A stretch of DNA of 64,000 nucleotides, taken from positions 1 through 64,000 of the forward strand of contig SAAB01000006.1 in NCBI GenBank assembly GCA_009929615.1, written 5' to 3'. This DNA comes from Clostridia bacterium (lineage in GTDB: Bacteria > Bacillota > Clostridia > Lachnospirales > Lachnospiraceae). The notes under the pieces were generated by a model. That model searched no databases, was not told the DNA's origin, and was given only the letters and a program-made list of their open reading frames with translations. This document shows, in pieces, positions 26,981 to 37,160 of the stretch. A program made the position numbers and the translations under genes. The stretch's first letter is position 1. Every line of letters starts with the position of its first letter.

Positions 26981-29900
26981 TCTTCTTCCACCTCCTCATA
27001 TATTTTTTTCCACACATCATCTCCCGATAAATGGTGGAGCTGATGATAATTACATCCGGCAATCCTCTCATCAAAGTGACATATGCCCCGATATCTGCAA
27101 TAATCGCAGGCTGTCTTTTTCTTTGTCCCCTTCTGAAGGGCATAAGGGCGAACCGAAATGTCCCCCGACATCCAGCCATCAGCCAGTTCTTCGATTCGCC
27201 GATGTACCAGATATCCCAATAAATCAATAGATTCTGAAGATGCAACACTGGAACCTTTTGTATAGACGCCTTTATCTGTCAGTTTCACAGGAATAACCTC
27301 CGGTGTTTCTTCCAGATGGGCATCCATCCACTTGACAACCTCAAGGTCTGAATCTACAAGACCATCCATTTTGAGCAGAGATGCCAGCTGATTATCCCTG
27401 TCTGCAGGATCTTCTACAAGTTCATTCAGCAGAGGGTCCTTCATATGATAATAAAACATACCTGCTTTTATCACCGGTTTTTCCGGATGCCGTTCAGCTT
27501 CAAGTTTTGAAATGGCCTCGAGATAGACAACCAGCTGTATCGACAGACCATAAAAAATCTCTGTTAAATCAAATTCTTTTCGTCCAGACTTATAATCCAC
27601 AACCCGTACTGCCCGGGCGTCTTCCCCCTCATAAACATCATACCGGTCTACCGTACCGATAAGCTGAATCTTTTCGCCTACAGAAAAGCTGCTTTCAAAT
27701 CCGGCCGGTACAAATTCACCTTTACATATCTGTTTCTGAATCGTCCATGCCGTACGTTTTCCCATACGGACAAGCTGCTCCAGATAATATTTATAGCGGG
27801 CATTATCCAGAAAAACGGCAGACTGATATTCCATTCCTGCATCTCGGACACAGGCTTCCATCGTTTTATCCCTGAACTGATCTGGCATGGTGTGCCAATC
27901 CCATTCGCTCTCTTCAACCCTTTTAGAAAACCGCTCCATCGCCTGATGAAGAATATTTCCCAGGTCTGGTGGAAGAAGTTCAAAGGTTTCCCGTTCTTTT
28001 AATTTAAGACCTGCACTTAAAAAATGGGCATAGGCACATGCCGCATATTTCTCCAAGGTCGTAATGCTTGCCCGCGGTCTCTGCCCATAAAGGGCCTCGA
28101 TTACCGCAGACGACAGCCTGCCTGTCTTTTCAGCATCGTACATTTTTGAAATCCAGTTCATGAGTTTTTCGCGGCCGTCTTTCTGACCTGCATACCAGCC
28201 AAATAAGGTCTGCCATAAGTCGGTTCTCTGCTCCGGATGACGCATTCCCTCTAACAGATAAAGGCTGCTTTCATTAATACTCGTTAATACCCGCCCTTTA
28301 TCCCATGTCTCCGGCACTTCAGCTTCTAAAGCAGGAAACAGGGACTGTATATCTTTAAGAATAATGGACTGGCGAATAGCCTTTCCACTGCCATCCATCT
28401 GGGCAAAGGTCAGAACCAGCTCCAGCTTTGGTTTTGTCATTGCCGTATAAATATAAAACTTCTCACGATAGCTGTTCTGCCGCCCTGTCGGTGCCAGTTC
28501 CATATCACTCTGAGCCAGTATCTCTTTCTCCCTGTCGGTAATCAGACCACCTGTGGCTGCAGGCATCGGAAGCACACCATCATTACATCCAATAATAAAA
28601 ACAACCTTCACGTCCCCGAGGCGGGTTCTTTTTAAATCCCCCAATACAACCTGATCCAAAGTTGGCGGAATAACCCCCACCTTGATTTCTTCAAATCCGG
28701 CCTCTAAAATCTCCATATATTCTTTCAGTGTGACACTCTCTTCTCCAAGAATCCGCTCACATTTATCCAGCAAATCCATGGCAGCATCAAAAACCTGCTC
28801 ATATTCTCTGGCACGGGTAAACTCTCCCGATTCTTTGAATTCTTCCACAAAGCTATTCAACTGCTCTTCACTCTGAATATTTGCTATAAAAGTACGCAAT
28901 GCTGTTGTATATTCTGACACAGTCCCCTTTTTGCTCATCAAAAATAAAGGTTCCAGTTCCTGAACGACCTGCATCCTGCTCTCATTTATCCTAAGGAAAT
29001 CATCCTCTTTAAATTTTTTATAACGTTTGATGAAGTTTTCGCTCCATTTTTTCCGTCCCCGGACACCGGTGGCCAACACATAATTATCCAGAGCATCTAC
29101 CGCCTCTGAAGTCACCTGGGTATATCCTGAACGTAGATATCTGAAAAGGCTCTCATAAGAAAAATCTTTCAAAATGACATTCATGCTGCTTCGAAGCATT
29201 TCGACAAAACTATTTTCCGTCATGCTCGCTTTATCATCAACAAAAAGTGGCATCTTCATACTGGAAAACTGTCTTCGGGCGGCCTCTTTATACCGGCTCA
29301 TGTCCCCTGTAATCAGTGCGAAATCTTTATAGGACATTCCCTCCTGCATAACTCTCCGCCGTATCTCAGCCGCTGCAAAACGTATTTCCTCCACAGGATG
29401 GCTTAGAGCATAAAGATGAATATGCTTCGGCTGCTCTTTCCATGGTTCAAATCTGTGAAATCTAAAAATATGTTTTTCCAGAAAATCCAGTTCGGAATCT
29501 GACTCTTGCGTTTCCAGAAAAATATCTTCTTCCTGCTCCACATGAATATCTGTGCAAATCTTTTTTAATTTCCACAGAGTTTCCTTGGTTAAATAAAACA
29601 GCTGATACTCCTGCCCCAGTTCATAAGGCTTATTTTTCACATCAATGGTCAGACCAACAACAACCCGCTCACAAATTTTCAGAAGGCGTTTTAAAAGATT
29701 GTACTGTGCCGGTGTAAATCCGGTAAAATTCTCAATATACATGACACTGTCCCTAAGAATCCGGGCATCATCCACGCGGTCTGCCAGAACATCCAGCAAT
29801 TCTTCAGAAGTCATATAGGTATCTGCCATATATTCTTTAAATGCTTCATATAATATCTGAATATCTTTTAATTTCTTTCCTAAAACGGTGCCTTCACCAA

Positions 29901-30336
29901 TCTGCTTGCGGCTTTCTTCCAACTGCTTCGGCTGTACACTATATTGAAACAACTCAGAAAGCATAGACTTTGCCTGTCCGACAAAACCATTCTTATTCAC
30001 ACTTCCGGCAAAAGCCTCAAACTGCTCTTTATCCTCGGATAGCAGGCGGCGGATAACCATACTTTTTCCTGTATCCTCAAGGATCGTTTTCTGGATACCA
30101 CCCAACTCATCAAACACACGATAGGCCAGTCGTGGAAAACTTACCACATCCACATTCATGACGCCATGTCCCGGATGAAGTTCCACCATCTTCATCTGAG
30201 TCTGCATCGTATACTGTTCCGGCACTACCAGGTAAAAATTCTTTTCTGGATTTGCCAGGGACTCTTCAATTAATCTTCGGTATACAGTTTCTAAACGTCC
30301 GGTTCCTGCACCGCCAATGACCATCTGTAATGACAT
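26941..30336 (-). CDS. addB: ATP-dependent helicase/nuclease subunit B
   Basis: This 1131-residue partner of AddA has a degenerate N-terminal P-loop (GGAGTGRLE), a long inactivated-helicase core and a C-terminal nuclease (VVDYKSGRKEFD). The Fe-S cluster cysteines are visible: one in KYAACAYAHFL near residue 790 and three in CDYCRYRGIC and nearby, near residues 1092-1101. It is encoded upstream of addA in the order usual for clostridia. Confidence 0.95.
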   Translation of the reverse strand: MSLQMVIGGAGTGRLETVYRRLIEESLANPEKNFYLVVPEQYTMQTQMKMVELHPGHGVMNVDVVSFPRLAYRVFDELGGIQKTILEDTGKSMVIRRLLSEDKEQFEAFAGSVNKNGFVGQAKSMLSELFQYSVQPKQLEESRKQIGEGTVLGKKLKDIQILYEAFKEYMADTYMTSEELLDVLADRVDDARILRDSVMYIENFTGFTPAQYNLLKRLLKICERVVVGLTIDVKNKPYELGQEYQLFYLTKETLWKLKKICTDIHVEQEEDIFLETQESDSELDFLEKHIFRFHRFEPWKEQPKHIHLYALSHPVEEIRFAAAEIRRRVMQEGMSYKDFALITGDMSRYKEAARRQFSSMKMPLFVDDKASMTENSFVEMLRSSMNVILKDFSYESLFRYLRSGYTQVTSEAVDALDNYVLATGVRGRKKWSENFIKRYKKFKEDDFLRINESRMQVVQELEPLFLMSKKGTVSEYTTALRTFIANIQSEEQLNSFVEEFKESGEFTRAREYEQVFDAAMDLLDKCERILGEESVTLKEYMEILEAGFEEIKVGVIPPTLDQVVLGDLKRTRLGDVKVVFIIGCNDGVLPMPAATGGLITDREKEILAQSDMELAPTGRQNSYREKFYIYTAMTKPKLELVLTFAQMDGSGKAIRQSIILKDIQSLFPALEAEVPETWDKGRVLTSINESSLYLLEGMRHPEQRTDLWQTLFGWYAGQKDGREKLMNWISKMYDAEKTGRLSSAVIEALYGQRPRASITTLEKYAACAYAHFLSAGLKLKERETFELLPPDLGNILHQAMERFSKRVEESEWDWHTMPDQFRDKTMEACVRDAGMEYQSAVFLDNARYKYYLEQLVRMGKRTAWTIQKQICKGEFVPAGFESSFSVGEKIQLIGTVDRYDVYEGEDARAVRVVDYKSGRKEFDLTEIFYGLSIQLVVYLEAISKLEAERHPEKPVIKAGMFYYHMKDPLLNELVEDPADRDNQLASLLKMDGLVDSDLEVVKWMDAHLEETPEVIPVKLTDKGVYTKGSSVASSESIDLLGYLVHRRIEELADGWMSGDISVRPYALQKGTKKKTACDYCRYRGICHFDERIAGCNYHQLHHLSGDDVWKKIYEEVEEEWENRGPSNSSRS

Positions 30337-30454
30337 ATCCTGACCCCTTTCTTCTGTTGTCTATCATATCACATTTTTTCTGGCGCTTCCACCTGTCATA
30401 TTTCTATACTTCTTCTCATAGGATATACTAAAGTATTTTTAAAGGAGGCCGACC

Positions 30455-30892
30455 ATGGGTTCAAAAACACGCATTATTATCCTTCAAATGAAGGAAATCA
30501 TATATACCCTTGTCTTTGTCCTGTTAGCACTGTTAATGATTTTCCTGTTCATTTATATGTTTTTTCTGAAAAAAGGAAATAAATCCGCTGAAACGGCATC
30601 CGCACCTACATATACCCCGGGTGTCTATACGACTTCCATTCTTCTGGGCGAACATCCGGTAAGCCTTGAAATCACCGTGGACACCGACCATATCAACCGT
30701 ATCGTTTCAACCCCACTGGAGGAAAGTGTTACTGCTATGTATCCACTTCTGGAATCCTGTCTGGAAGGTATTACAGACCAGCTTACCTCCGGCATTCCAC
30801 TAGACCAGGTTACCTATGATGATTCCAGTCAATATACAGCATCTATTCTCCTTGAAGCCATTGGTAAGGCTCTGGATAAAGCAGCATCTTAA
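30455..30892 (+). CDS. Membrane-anchored protein of unknown function
   Basis: This 145-residue protein has one N-terminal transmembrane helix (about 13-33) followed by KKG, so the rest is probably extracytoplasmic. The outer part (YTPGVYTTSILLGEHPVSLEI) faintly recalls FMN-binding/lipoprotein beta folds, but no cofactor Thr motif is clear. It has a good AAAGGAGG-type site and its own terminator, so it is a single-gene unit divergent from addB. I do not recognise a function. Confidence 0.65.
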   Translation: MGSKTRIIILQMKEIIYTLVFVLLALLMIFLFIYMFFLKKGNKSAETASAPTYTPGVYTTSILLGEHPVSLEITVDTDHINRIVSTPLEESVTAMYPLLESCLEGITDQLTSGIPLDQVTYDDSSQYTASILLEAIGKALDKAAS

Positions 30893-30898
30893 ATAAAA

Positions 30899-30937
30899 GG
30901 ACGGACTGGCGGCTAAATACCGAAAGTCCGTCTCTTT
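30899..30937 (+). terminator. Terminator of the membrane-anchored protein gene
   Basis: ACGGACT and AGTCCGT flank a 17-nt loop and are followed by TCTCTTTT. It overlaps the 3' end of the convergent nucleotidase gene. Confidence 0.65.
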
Positions 30938-31356
30938 TCCCGAATTAAAAAACGCCGGGTATCCTTTGTCAGCCCTTCAAAATTTTCAGCCTTATCATCA
31001 AAGAAGATATTTGCCTCCAGCTTCCGTATGACGCCTGCCTTCGGCTGTCCTCCCATAAAATAATAGCCGTCCACCCAGCCATTCCAATGTTCTATTGTAT
31101 AAATCACCCGTTTATCTGCCGGCGGCCGTCGGGCTGTAACCAGATAAATCTGAAATGGCCCGGGCCATCCCAATCGTCTGGCTGCCCGCTGAATCCATGA
31201 CAGACATTTAAAAAGCGGATAGCATGGCCCCGGTTTCATCGGAATATGTGCCATGGACATCTCATAGGCCTCAAAAGCTTCCAAACCATATTTGCAAAAT
31301 ATATTCTCTGACTCTCTGGAGAACAATACCCCGTCACCATCAAAAACAATACGCAT
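30913..31356 (-). CDS. HAD-type 5'-nucleotidase domain protein (short form)
   Basis: This 147-residue protein matches the C-terminal half of cytosolic 5'-nucleotidases of the NT5C1/PF06189 type: nucleophile FDGDGVLF (Asp6, Asp8), LVTARRPPADKR near residue 71 and the acidic metal motif IFFDDKAENF near 117. Family members are about 300 residues and this one begins at the first catalytic motif, so it is either a minimal HAD phosphatase or an N-terminally lost form. It follows nadE by 74 bp with a hairpin across its ribosome binding site. Its phosphatase substrate is unknown. Confidence 0.68.
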   Translation of the reverse strand: MRIVFDGDGVLFSRESENIFCKYGLEAFEAYEMSMAHIPMKPGPCYPLFKCLSWIQRAARRLGWPGPFQIYLVTARRPPADKRVIYTIEHWNGWVDGYYFMGGQPKAGVIRKLEANIFFDDKAENFEGLTKDTRRFLIREKRRTFGI

Positions 31357-31395
31357 AAAAAATCACTCCCATCATCATTTCTGATAACAGGAGTG
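31357..31395 (-). promoter_or_regulatory. Hairpin with T-run covering the nucleotidase ribosome binding site
   Basis: On the minus strand CACTCC (31395-31390) can pair with GGAGTG (31369-31364), which is also the only Shine-Dalgarno sequence of the next gene, and six T residues follow right before the ATG. It can act as an intrinsic terminator after nadE and as a cover over the ribosome binding site. Confidence 0.5.
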
Positions 31396-31430
31396 TAACA
31401 TAGTCTATGTCCCATAAAGGGGATGCTATT

Positions 31431-33344
31431 TTATCCGATTTTTTCCAATTCTTCCTTCCACATACGGGCCGAAGCATCACTTGGCATCCGCCAGTCACCT
31501 CTTGGCGATAAGGCAACGGAACCCACCTTAGGCCCATCAGGTATACATGAACGCTTGAATTGCTGGGCAAAAAAACGATGATAAAAGTTCTTTAACCATT
31601 TCAAAATAATCTCCGGCTCATACTCACCCTTAAAGGCAATATTCGCCAAACGGTAAATTTTCGCTGGTGGACAGCCGAAACGCATCATATGATAGAGATA
31701 AAAATCATGAAGCTCGTAAGGTCCAACCAAATCCTCTGTCTTCTGGGAAATAACGCCCTCTTTCGGAGGAATTAACTCGGGACTTACCGGTGTATCTAAA
31801 ATATCCAAAAGAACCTCTGTCAGGCCCTGTATCTGGCAGGTATCCGCATAATAGCGAACCAGATGACGCACCAGTGTTTTGGGCACAGATGCATTCACAC
31901 CATACATGGACATATGGTCGCCGTTATAGGTCGCCCATCCAAGAGCCAGTTCCGACATATCTCCGGTCCCGATAACCATACCATTGGTCCGGTTTGCCAA
32001 GTCCATCAACACCTGGGTCCGCTCTCTGGCCTGTCCATTTTCATAGGTTACATCATGGTTATTTATATCCTGTCCAATATCTCGGAAATGCAGCGTCACC
32101 GCCTCCTGAATATTTACCTCTGAAAGTTCTGCTCCCAGTTCTTCCACAAGTTTACAGGCATTATTATAAGTTCTGTCTGTTGTTCCAAAGCACGGCATAG
32201 TTACCGCCCTAATCTGCTTTCTATCCAATCCAAGTAAATCAAAGGCTCTGACCGTCACCAAAAGTGCCAGTGTTGAATCAAGTCCGCCGGAAATACCTAA
32301 AACTGCGTGCTGGCAATGGGTATGAGCCAGTCTCTTTTTAAGTCCCATCGCTTGAATGGATAAAATCTCTTCGCACCGTTTTCTACGGTCTGCATCTTCT
32401 TCCGGCACGAAAGGTCTTGGGTCTACATGGCGTTCCAGTTCAAGTTCTTCGATTCCGGTCATAAATTCAACTCTTACATAATCCGTCTCGCCTCTTTGCA
32501 GGAACGTCGTCATTCTGCGTCTTTCACTGTTTAATCTTCCCAAATCCATATCTGCATAAATAATACCTGTTTCAAATCTCTTAGACTCAGCCAGACAGGT
32601 ACCATTCTCACTAATGACATTGTGGCCCGGGAATACTAAATCCGTCGTGGATTCTCCCTCACCTGCCCCTGCATAAATATATCCACTGATTAGACGGGCC
32701 GCCTGTCCATTAATCAATGCTTTTCGATAAAGGTCCTTTCCGGTTGTCTCATCGCTGGCAGATACATTGAAAATCATCGTTGCTCCAGCCAGTGCATGGG
32801 AAATACTTGGTGGATTTGGTGCCCATAAATCCTCGCAGATTTCTCCACCTACAACAAATCCCGGAAGATTCTTGCATTCGAAGAGAATATGAGTTCCAAA
32901 CCAGGTTTCCTGACCGGCAAGTTTAATCGGCACGGCCTTTGTAAGTCCCCGTTCAAAATGACGGGCTTCATAGAATTCCGAGTAATTTGGAATGAAAGTC
33001 TTCGGAATAACTCCCAGAATCTTTCCATCCTTCAAAACAACTGCTGTATTATACAACTTGCCATGCCATTCCATCGGCATGCCCACAACGGTCAGAATAT
33101 CCAATCCTCTGGTAGCTTCCGCCAGTTTCCCAAGTTCATTAACACATTCTTTAAGGAGTAATTCCTGAAGAAATAAATCGCCACAGGTATATCCTGTCAG
33201 ACACAACTCAGGAAAAACAATCATCCTGGCCTTATGGGCACAGGCCTCTTTTACCATCTCTTCAATTTTTTCCCGGTTAAATCTGCAGTCTGCCACTTCA
33301 ATTAATGGCGTAGCTGCTGCAACTCTGATAAATCCGTCCTTCAT
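31431..33344 (-). CDS. nadE: Glutamine-dependent NAD+ synthase
   Basis: This 637-residue two-domain enzyme starts at 33344, with GGAGG 8 nt before; the in-frame ATG at 33359 overlaps that site. The N-terminal nitrilase-like glutaminase has Glu46 (FPELCLTG), the Lys in IPKTF and the Cys in GGEICEDLW. The C-terminal synthetase has the PP-loop GISGGLDST near residue 350. It converts nicotinate adenine dinucleotide to NAD+. It lies 27 bp after fbp and is probably the fourth gene of the lysine-riboswitch transcript. Confidence 0.95.
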   Translation of the reverse strand: MKDGFIRVAAATPLIEVADCRFNREKIEEMVKEACAHKARMIVFPELCLTGYTCGDLFLQELLLKECVNELGKLAEATRGLDILTVVGMPMEWHGKLYNTAVVLKDGKILGVIPKTFIPNYSEFYEARHFERGLTKAVPIKLAGQETWFGTHILFECKNLPGFVVGGEICEDLWAPNPPSISHALAGATMIFNVSASDETTGKDLYRKALINGQAARLISGYIYAGAGEGESTTDLVFPGHNVISENGTCLAESKRFETGIIYADMDLGRLNSERRRMTTFLQRGETDYVRVEFMTGIEELELERHVDPRPFVPEEDADRRKRCEEILSIQAMGLKKRLAHTHCQHAVLGISGGLDSTLALLVTVRAFDLLGLDRKQIRAVTMPCFGTTDRTYNNACKLVEELGAELSEVNIQEAVTLHFRDIGQDINNHDVTYENGQARERTQVLMDLANRTNGMVIGTGDMSELALGWATYNGDHMSMYGVNASVPKTLVRHLVRYYADTCQIQGLTEVLLDILDTPVSPELIPPKEGVISQKTEDLVGPYELHDFYLYHMMRFGCPPAKIYRLANIAFKGEYEPEIILKWLKNFYHRFFAQQFKRSCIPDGPKVGSVALSPRGDWRMPSDASARMWKEELEKIG

Positions 33345-33371
33345 TCCAGTTTCCTCCATGTATTATCTATC

Positions 33372-35381
33372 TTATTTTACTACAGCCTGCTCCCGGATTT
33401 CACCATTGCGATAGGCTTTTAACAGTAATTCTAAATCTTCGATTTTTTGTTTAAGCACCTGGCCGTTATCTGTATCAGCCACATACTGACGGTCTCTTAA
33501 TTTTTGAATAACGCTGATATTTCCACAAATATCCGTTTCATCCATAATGGCTTTTTCTGTGCCTTCAAACAGCAGATGTGTAACCAGTCTCAACCCAAAA
33601 GAGTTGTAAACCAAGGTGTATCCTGCAATACCTGTTGTCTTCTGGTAAGCTTTCGAAAAACCGCCATCAATAATAAAGAGTTTGCCATTTCCTTTGACCG
33701 GATTCTCCCCAGCTTTTAATTTTACCGGCATATGACCGTTTACAATATGGGAAAATTCAGGGTCAAGTCCGAATTCTTTTATAATATTATCGCAAACCTG
33801 TTCACTGACTTTATCATCCTCAATCAAGCGATAATATGGGTCCTTACGTTCTTCCTGGGTTTCAGGCTCACCAAGAAAATACCGTTCAAAGGTTGCCATC
33901 TTCTCTTTGCCGAAGACCGGAGAATTTTCATTGGACCAGGCAAACCAGATTAAATCCTTACTATAGGACTTTTCTTCGGACTCTGTATCATCCACATAAT
34001 AACCCTTACGGACATTGCTCTCAATAAAGTCATAAAGTGCCTTTCCTTTATAGCCCTGTCCCTGAAAATAGACTTCCCTAAAAGTACCATCCGCATTCAG
34101 TGGTACACAACCATGATAATAAAGATTTCTATTGTAGCAGAGATACAGACTTCCTGATTTCAAAAGAAACTGAACATGCTTCTGAAGTTTCTCGCAATTT
34201 TTGAAATTATGTACCAGACGGCTCATCACTTTCTCTTCTTCCTGAGAAAGCTGATATGGGTCGCTCCAGATAATGGTCGGGAATTTCGAATCCAGGAGAT
34301 TATATGTATTGCCATCGAGTTCGACAGTTCCCTTTTCCGGGTCAATCTTATCTAAAAGCCGTCTCTTTTCCATCTTAAAATCAGGTCGTCTGGAAATCAA
34401 CTGTCCTTCCAGTTTGAACTGAATAATGGAAATAGCTTTATGCATCTTCATCTCTGTCTGTTCTTCAACACGACTTACGGCCTCAATCCCCGGTTTTACA
34501 GCAAAAAGTTCACAGTCATCATCGGCATAAGCTTCCAATGCAAAGTTTGCCAATGGAAGCAGGTTAATACCATAATCATCCTCAAGGGTTGCCATATTCC
34601 CATAACGGGCACATATACGAACCACATTGGCGATACAGGCTTCCTGTCCTGCTGCAGCCCCCATCCAGAGAAGGTCATGATTTCCCCACTGAATATCAAC
34701 AGAATGATACTTCATCAGATGGTCCATAATCTCCACTGCTCCGGTACCTCTGTCATAAATATCCCCTACAATATGAAGGTGGTCAATAACAAGACGCTGA
34801 ATCAGTTCACACAACTCAATGATAAAAGCTCGGGCACGGCCTACACGGATAATGGTATCAATGATTCCATTGTAGTAAGCCTCTTTATTCATAAACTCTT
34901 CTTTTTCGTTGATTAATTCTTCAATAACATATGCAAAATCCTTTGGCAGGGCTTTACGAACTTTAGAACGCGTATATTTAGATGCTACCCGCTTACAAAC
35001 AGAGATGAGACGGTGTAAGGTGATTTTATACCAGTCATCCAGCTCCGATTCCTGTTTTTCTATTAAATCCAACTTCTCAGCCGGATAATAAATCAGTGTA
35101 GCCAGCTGCTTTTTATCCTTCATACACAAGGTATTCCCAAAAGCATCATCAATCTTTGCCCGTACTGCACCAGAACCATTTTTCAACACATGAAAAAACT
35201 GGTCAGCTTCTCCATGAATATCACTAAGTACGTGTTCTGTACCTTTCGGCAGATTCAAAATTGCCTGAAGGTTGATAATCTCCGTAGATGCCGAAGCGAT
35301 TGACGGATACATCTCTGCTAATACTTCCAAATACTTTGACTGCAACTTATCATATTCATTCTTCGTTTTGCTGCTTCCCAT
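33372..35381 (-). CDS. fbp: Fructose-1,6-bisphosphatase class III
   Basis: This 669-residue class III enzyme of Firmicutes has metallophosphoesterase motifs SDIHGE (53-58), GDIYDRG (near 207) and WGNHD (near 232) and a C-terminal NGHMPVK motif. It hydrolyses fructose-1,6-bisphosphate in gluconeogenesis. It begins 18 bp after dapB with a GGGGG site, so it is probably co-transcribed with the lysine genes, an unexpected functional mix. Confidence 0.93.
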   Translation of the reverse strand: MGSSKTKNEYDKLQSKYLEVLAEMYPSIASASTEIINLQAILNLPKGTEHVLSDIHGEADQFFHVLKNGSGAVRAKIDDAFGNTLCMKDKKQLATLIYYPAEKLDLIEKQESELDDWYKITLHRLISVCKRVASKYTRSKVRKALPKDFAYVIEELINEKEEFMNKEAYYNGIIDTIIRVGRARAFIIELCELIQRLVIDHLHIVGDIYDRGTGAVEIMDHLMKYHSVDIQWGNHDLLWMGAAAGQEACIANVVRICARYGNMATLEDDYGINLLPLANFALEAYADDDCELFAVKPGIEAVSRVEEQTEMKMHKAISIIQFKLEGQLISRRPDFKMEKRRLLDKIDPEKGTVELDGNTYNLLDSKFPTIIWSDPYQLSQEEEKVMSRLVHNFKNCEKLQKHVQFLLKSGSLYLCYNRNLYYHGCVPLNADGTFREVYFQGQGYKGKALYDFIESNVRKGYYVDDTESEEKSYSKDLIWFAWSNENSPVFGKEKMATFERYFLGEPETQEERKDPYYRLIEDDKVSEQVCDNIIKEFGLDPEFSHIVNGHMPVKLKAGENPVKGNGKLFIIDGGFSKAYQKTTGIAGYTLVYNSFGLRLVTHLLFEGTEKAIMDETDICGNISVIQKLRDRQYVADTDNGQVLKQKIEDLELLLKAYRNGEIREQAVVK

Positions 35382-35399
35382 AATTTTACCCCCGCTTAT

Positions 35400-36155
35400 T
35401 TAACCAATAACATCACTCATTGTATAAAGTCCCGGCTGTTTTCCCTTGAGGTAAGCCGCTGCTTCAATAGCCCCTTTTGCAAAAATCCCCTTAGAATAAG
35501 CTGTATGCTTAATCTCAATAACTTCATCCGGCCCGCAGAAGAATACCTCATGCTCGCCTACAATCGTACCACCGCGAACTGCCTGGATACCAATTTCCTT
35601 TTCTCCACGTTTTGCCCGTTCCTGGCTTCTGTCCAGTTTATAACTATATTCTTTATTTAAAACTTCATTCATCGCATCTGCAATGGCAATCGCTGTACCT
35701 GATGGTGCATCCAGCTTTTTATTATGATGTTTCTCTACAATCTCAATATCATATCCAGCCTGTGCCAGAACCTCTGCTCCGATAGCTGCCAGTTTAAATA
35801 CAGTGTTCACCCCCAGTGACATGTTTGCTGAACGCAAAAGAGCAATCTGCTTACTCGCTTCTTCAACCCGGTCAAGCTGTTCTTTAGAAAGTCCTGTGGT
35901 ACAAAGTACCAAAGGCATCTTACGTCCCAGAGCATAGTCCAAAACAGAATCCACTGCTTTAGCAACAGAAAAATCCACAATCACATCCGCTTCTATCTGG
36001 CAGTCTTTTGGATTCGTAAATACAGGATAGCCATTATCAATATTATCCGCAATGTCAATACCTGCAACAATTTCTACACTTGGCTCTTCCTTCGCTAACC
36101 GGGTAATAACCTGTCCCATAGCTCCATTACATCCGTGCATAATAAATTTCGTCAT
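35400..36155 (-). CDS. dapB: 4-hydroxy-tetrahydrodipicolinate reductase
   Basis: This 251-residue DapB has the nucleotide-binding GCNGAMGQVI (8-17), the catalytic EKHHNKKLDAPSGTA segment near residue 142 and a terminal VRGGTIVGEHEV. It reduces the DapA product with NAD(P)H on the way to diaminopimelate and lysine. It follows dapA by 78 bp that contain an imperfect hairpin without a T-run (36184-36223). Confidence 0.95.
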   Translation of the reverse strand: MTKFIMHGCNGAMGQVITRLAKEEPSVEIVAGIDIADNIDNGYPVFTNPKDCQIEADVIVDFSVAKAVDSVLDYALGRKMPLVLCTTGLSKEQLDRVEEASKQIALLRSANMSLGVNTVFKLAAIGAEVLAQAGYDIEIVEKHHNKKLDAPSGTAIAIADAMNEVLNKEYSYKLDRSQERAKRGEKEIGIQAVRGGTIVGEHEVFFCGPDEVIEIKHTAYSKGIFAKGAIEAAAYLKGKQPGLYTMSDVIG

Positions 36156-36183
36156 GATATATATCCTCTCTTTTTTAATGTCT

Positions 36184-36223
36184 GAAGAGCTGTCTTAGAT
36201 TGACAAAAATCTAACACAGCTCT
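36184..36223 (-). other. dapA-dapB intercistronic hairpin
   Basis: AGAGCTGT-N-TTAGAT on the coding strand pairs with its near-complement across a short loop with one mismatch. No U-tract follows, so it is more likely an mRNA processing or stability structure than a terminator. Confidence 0.45.
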
Positions 36224-36233
36224 CCTGCCTGTT

Positions 36234-37124
36234 TTATATAGTTTTCAAGCCGATATCTTTCATCGCCTGTATTAATCGTGCTTTATTCGCTTCTTCCATC
36301 GGTGTCATCGGAAGCCGCAAAGGTCCTGCTTCCATCCCCATCAGGTTGAGAGCTGTCTTAACCGGAATTGGATTCACTTCACAGAACAGTGCGTGAATTA
36401 ATGGTAATAACTTCAGCTGAAGTTCCCGGCTGCCTTCAATATCACCGGCCATGAATCTTGCAACAATATCATGGGTCTCCTGTGGGCAGACATTGGAAAC
36501 AACAGAAATAACGCCTTTACCGCCCAAAGACAGAATCGGCAGAATCATATCATCATTCCCCGAATATATGTCCACATCCCCCTGAGTAAGCTGCATGATA
36601 TCAGCAACCTGGGCAATATTTCCGCTGGCTTCTTTAACAGCCACAATATTCTTATATTCCTTATTCAAAGTATAAATGGTCTGAGGCAGAATATTAACGC
36701 CTGTACGGCTCTGAACACTGTAGAGAACAATCGGTAACTCCGTGTTCTGTGCAATCATTGAAAAATGCTGAATCAAACCATTCTGAGTAGCTTTGTTATA
36801 GTATGGAGTAACAACCAAAGCACCATCTGCTCCGGCCTTCTCCGCTTCTTTTGTCAAATAGATGGCTGTTTTTGTACAATTCGACCCTGTTCCTGCAATA
36901 ACCGGAAGTCGTTTTGCAACTTTATCCACCGCAAACCGGATACATTCCACATGTTCCTCTTCCGTCAGAGTGGAAGCCTCCCCTGTTGTACCGGTAATAA
37001 TAATACTGTCTGTATGATTCGCTATCTGAAATTCAATTAACTCCTCTAATTTATCAAAATTAACTGAACCATCCTGACACATAGGTGTTACGATAGCTAC
37101 GCCCGCGCCTGTAAAAATGGCCAT
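36234..37124 (-). CDS. dapA: 4-hydroxy-tetrahydrodipicolinate synthase
   Basis: This 296-residue TIM-barrel aldolase has Thr46/Thr47 in GTTGEAS, Tyr135 (VLYSVQSRTG), Arg140 and the Schiff-base Lys164 (VAVKEASGN). It condenses pyruvate and aspartate semialdehyde in the first committed step of lysine synthesis. A lysine riboswitch with a terminator lies directly upstream, so transcription should fall when lysine is abundant. Confidence 0.96.
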   Translation of the reverse strand: MAIFTGAGVAIVTPMCQDGSVNFDKLEELIEFQIANHTDSIIITGTTGEASTLTEEEHVECIRFAVDKVAKRLPVIAGTGSNCTKTAIYLTKEAEKAGADGALVVTPYYNKATQNGLIQHFSMIAQNTELPIVLYSVQSRTGVNILPQTIYTLNKEYKNIVAVKEASGNIAQVADIMQLTQGDVDIYSGNDDMILPILSLGGKGVISVVSNVCPQETHDIVARFMAGDIEGSRELQLKLLPLIHALFCEVNPIPVKTALNLMGMEAGPLRLPMTPMEEANKARLIQAMKDIGLKTI

Positions 37125-37160
37125 AATGAACCTCCTTGTCTATGCTGTGTGCCCGCAGAA

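Noticed and set aside
31340-31570. 76-codon minus-strand open frame between nadE and the nucleotidase
   Set aside because: It lies mostly out of frame within the nadE 3' end and has no start signal.
34440-34916. 158-codon plus-strand open frame
   Set aside because: It is antisense to fbp and has no ribosome binding site.
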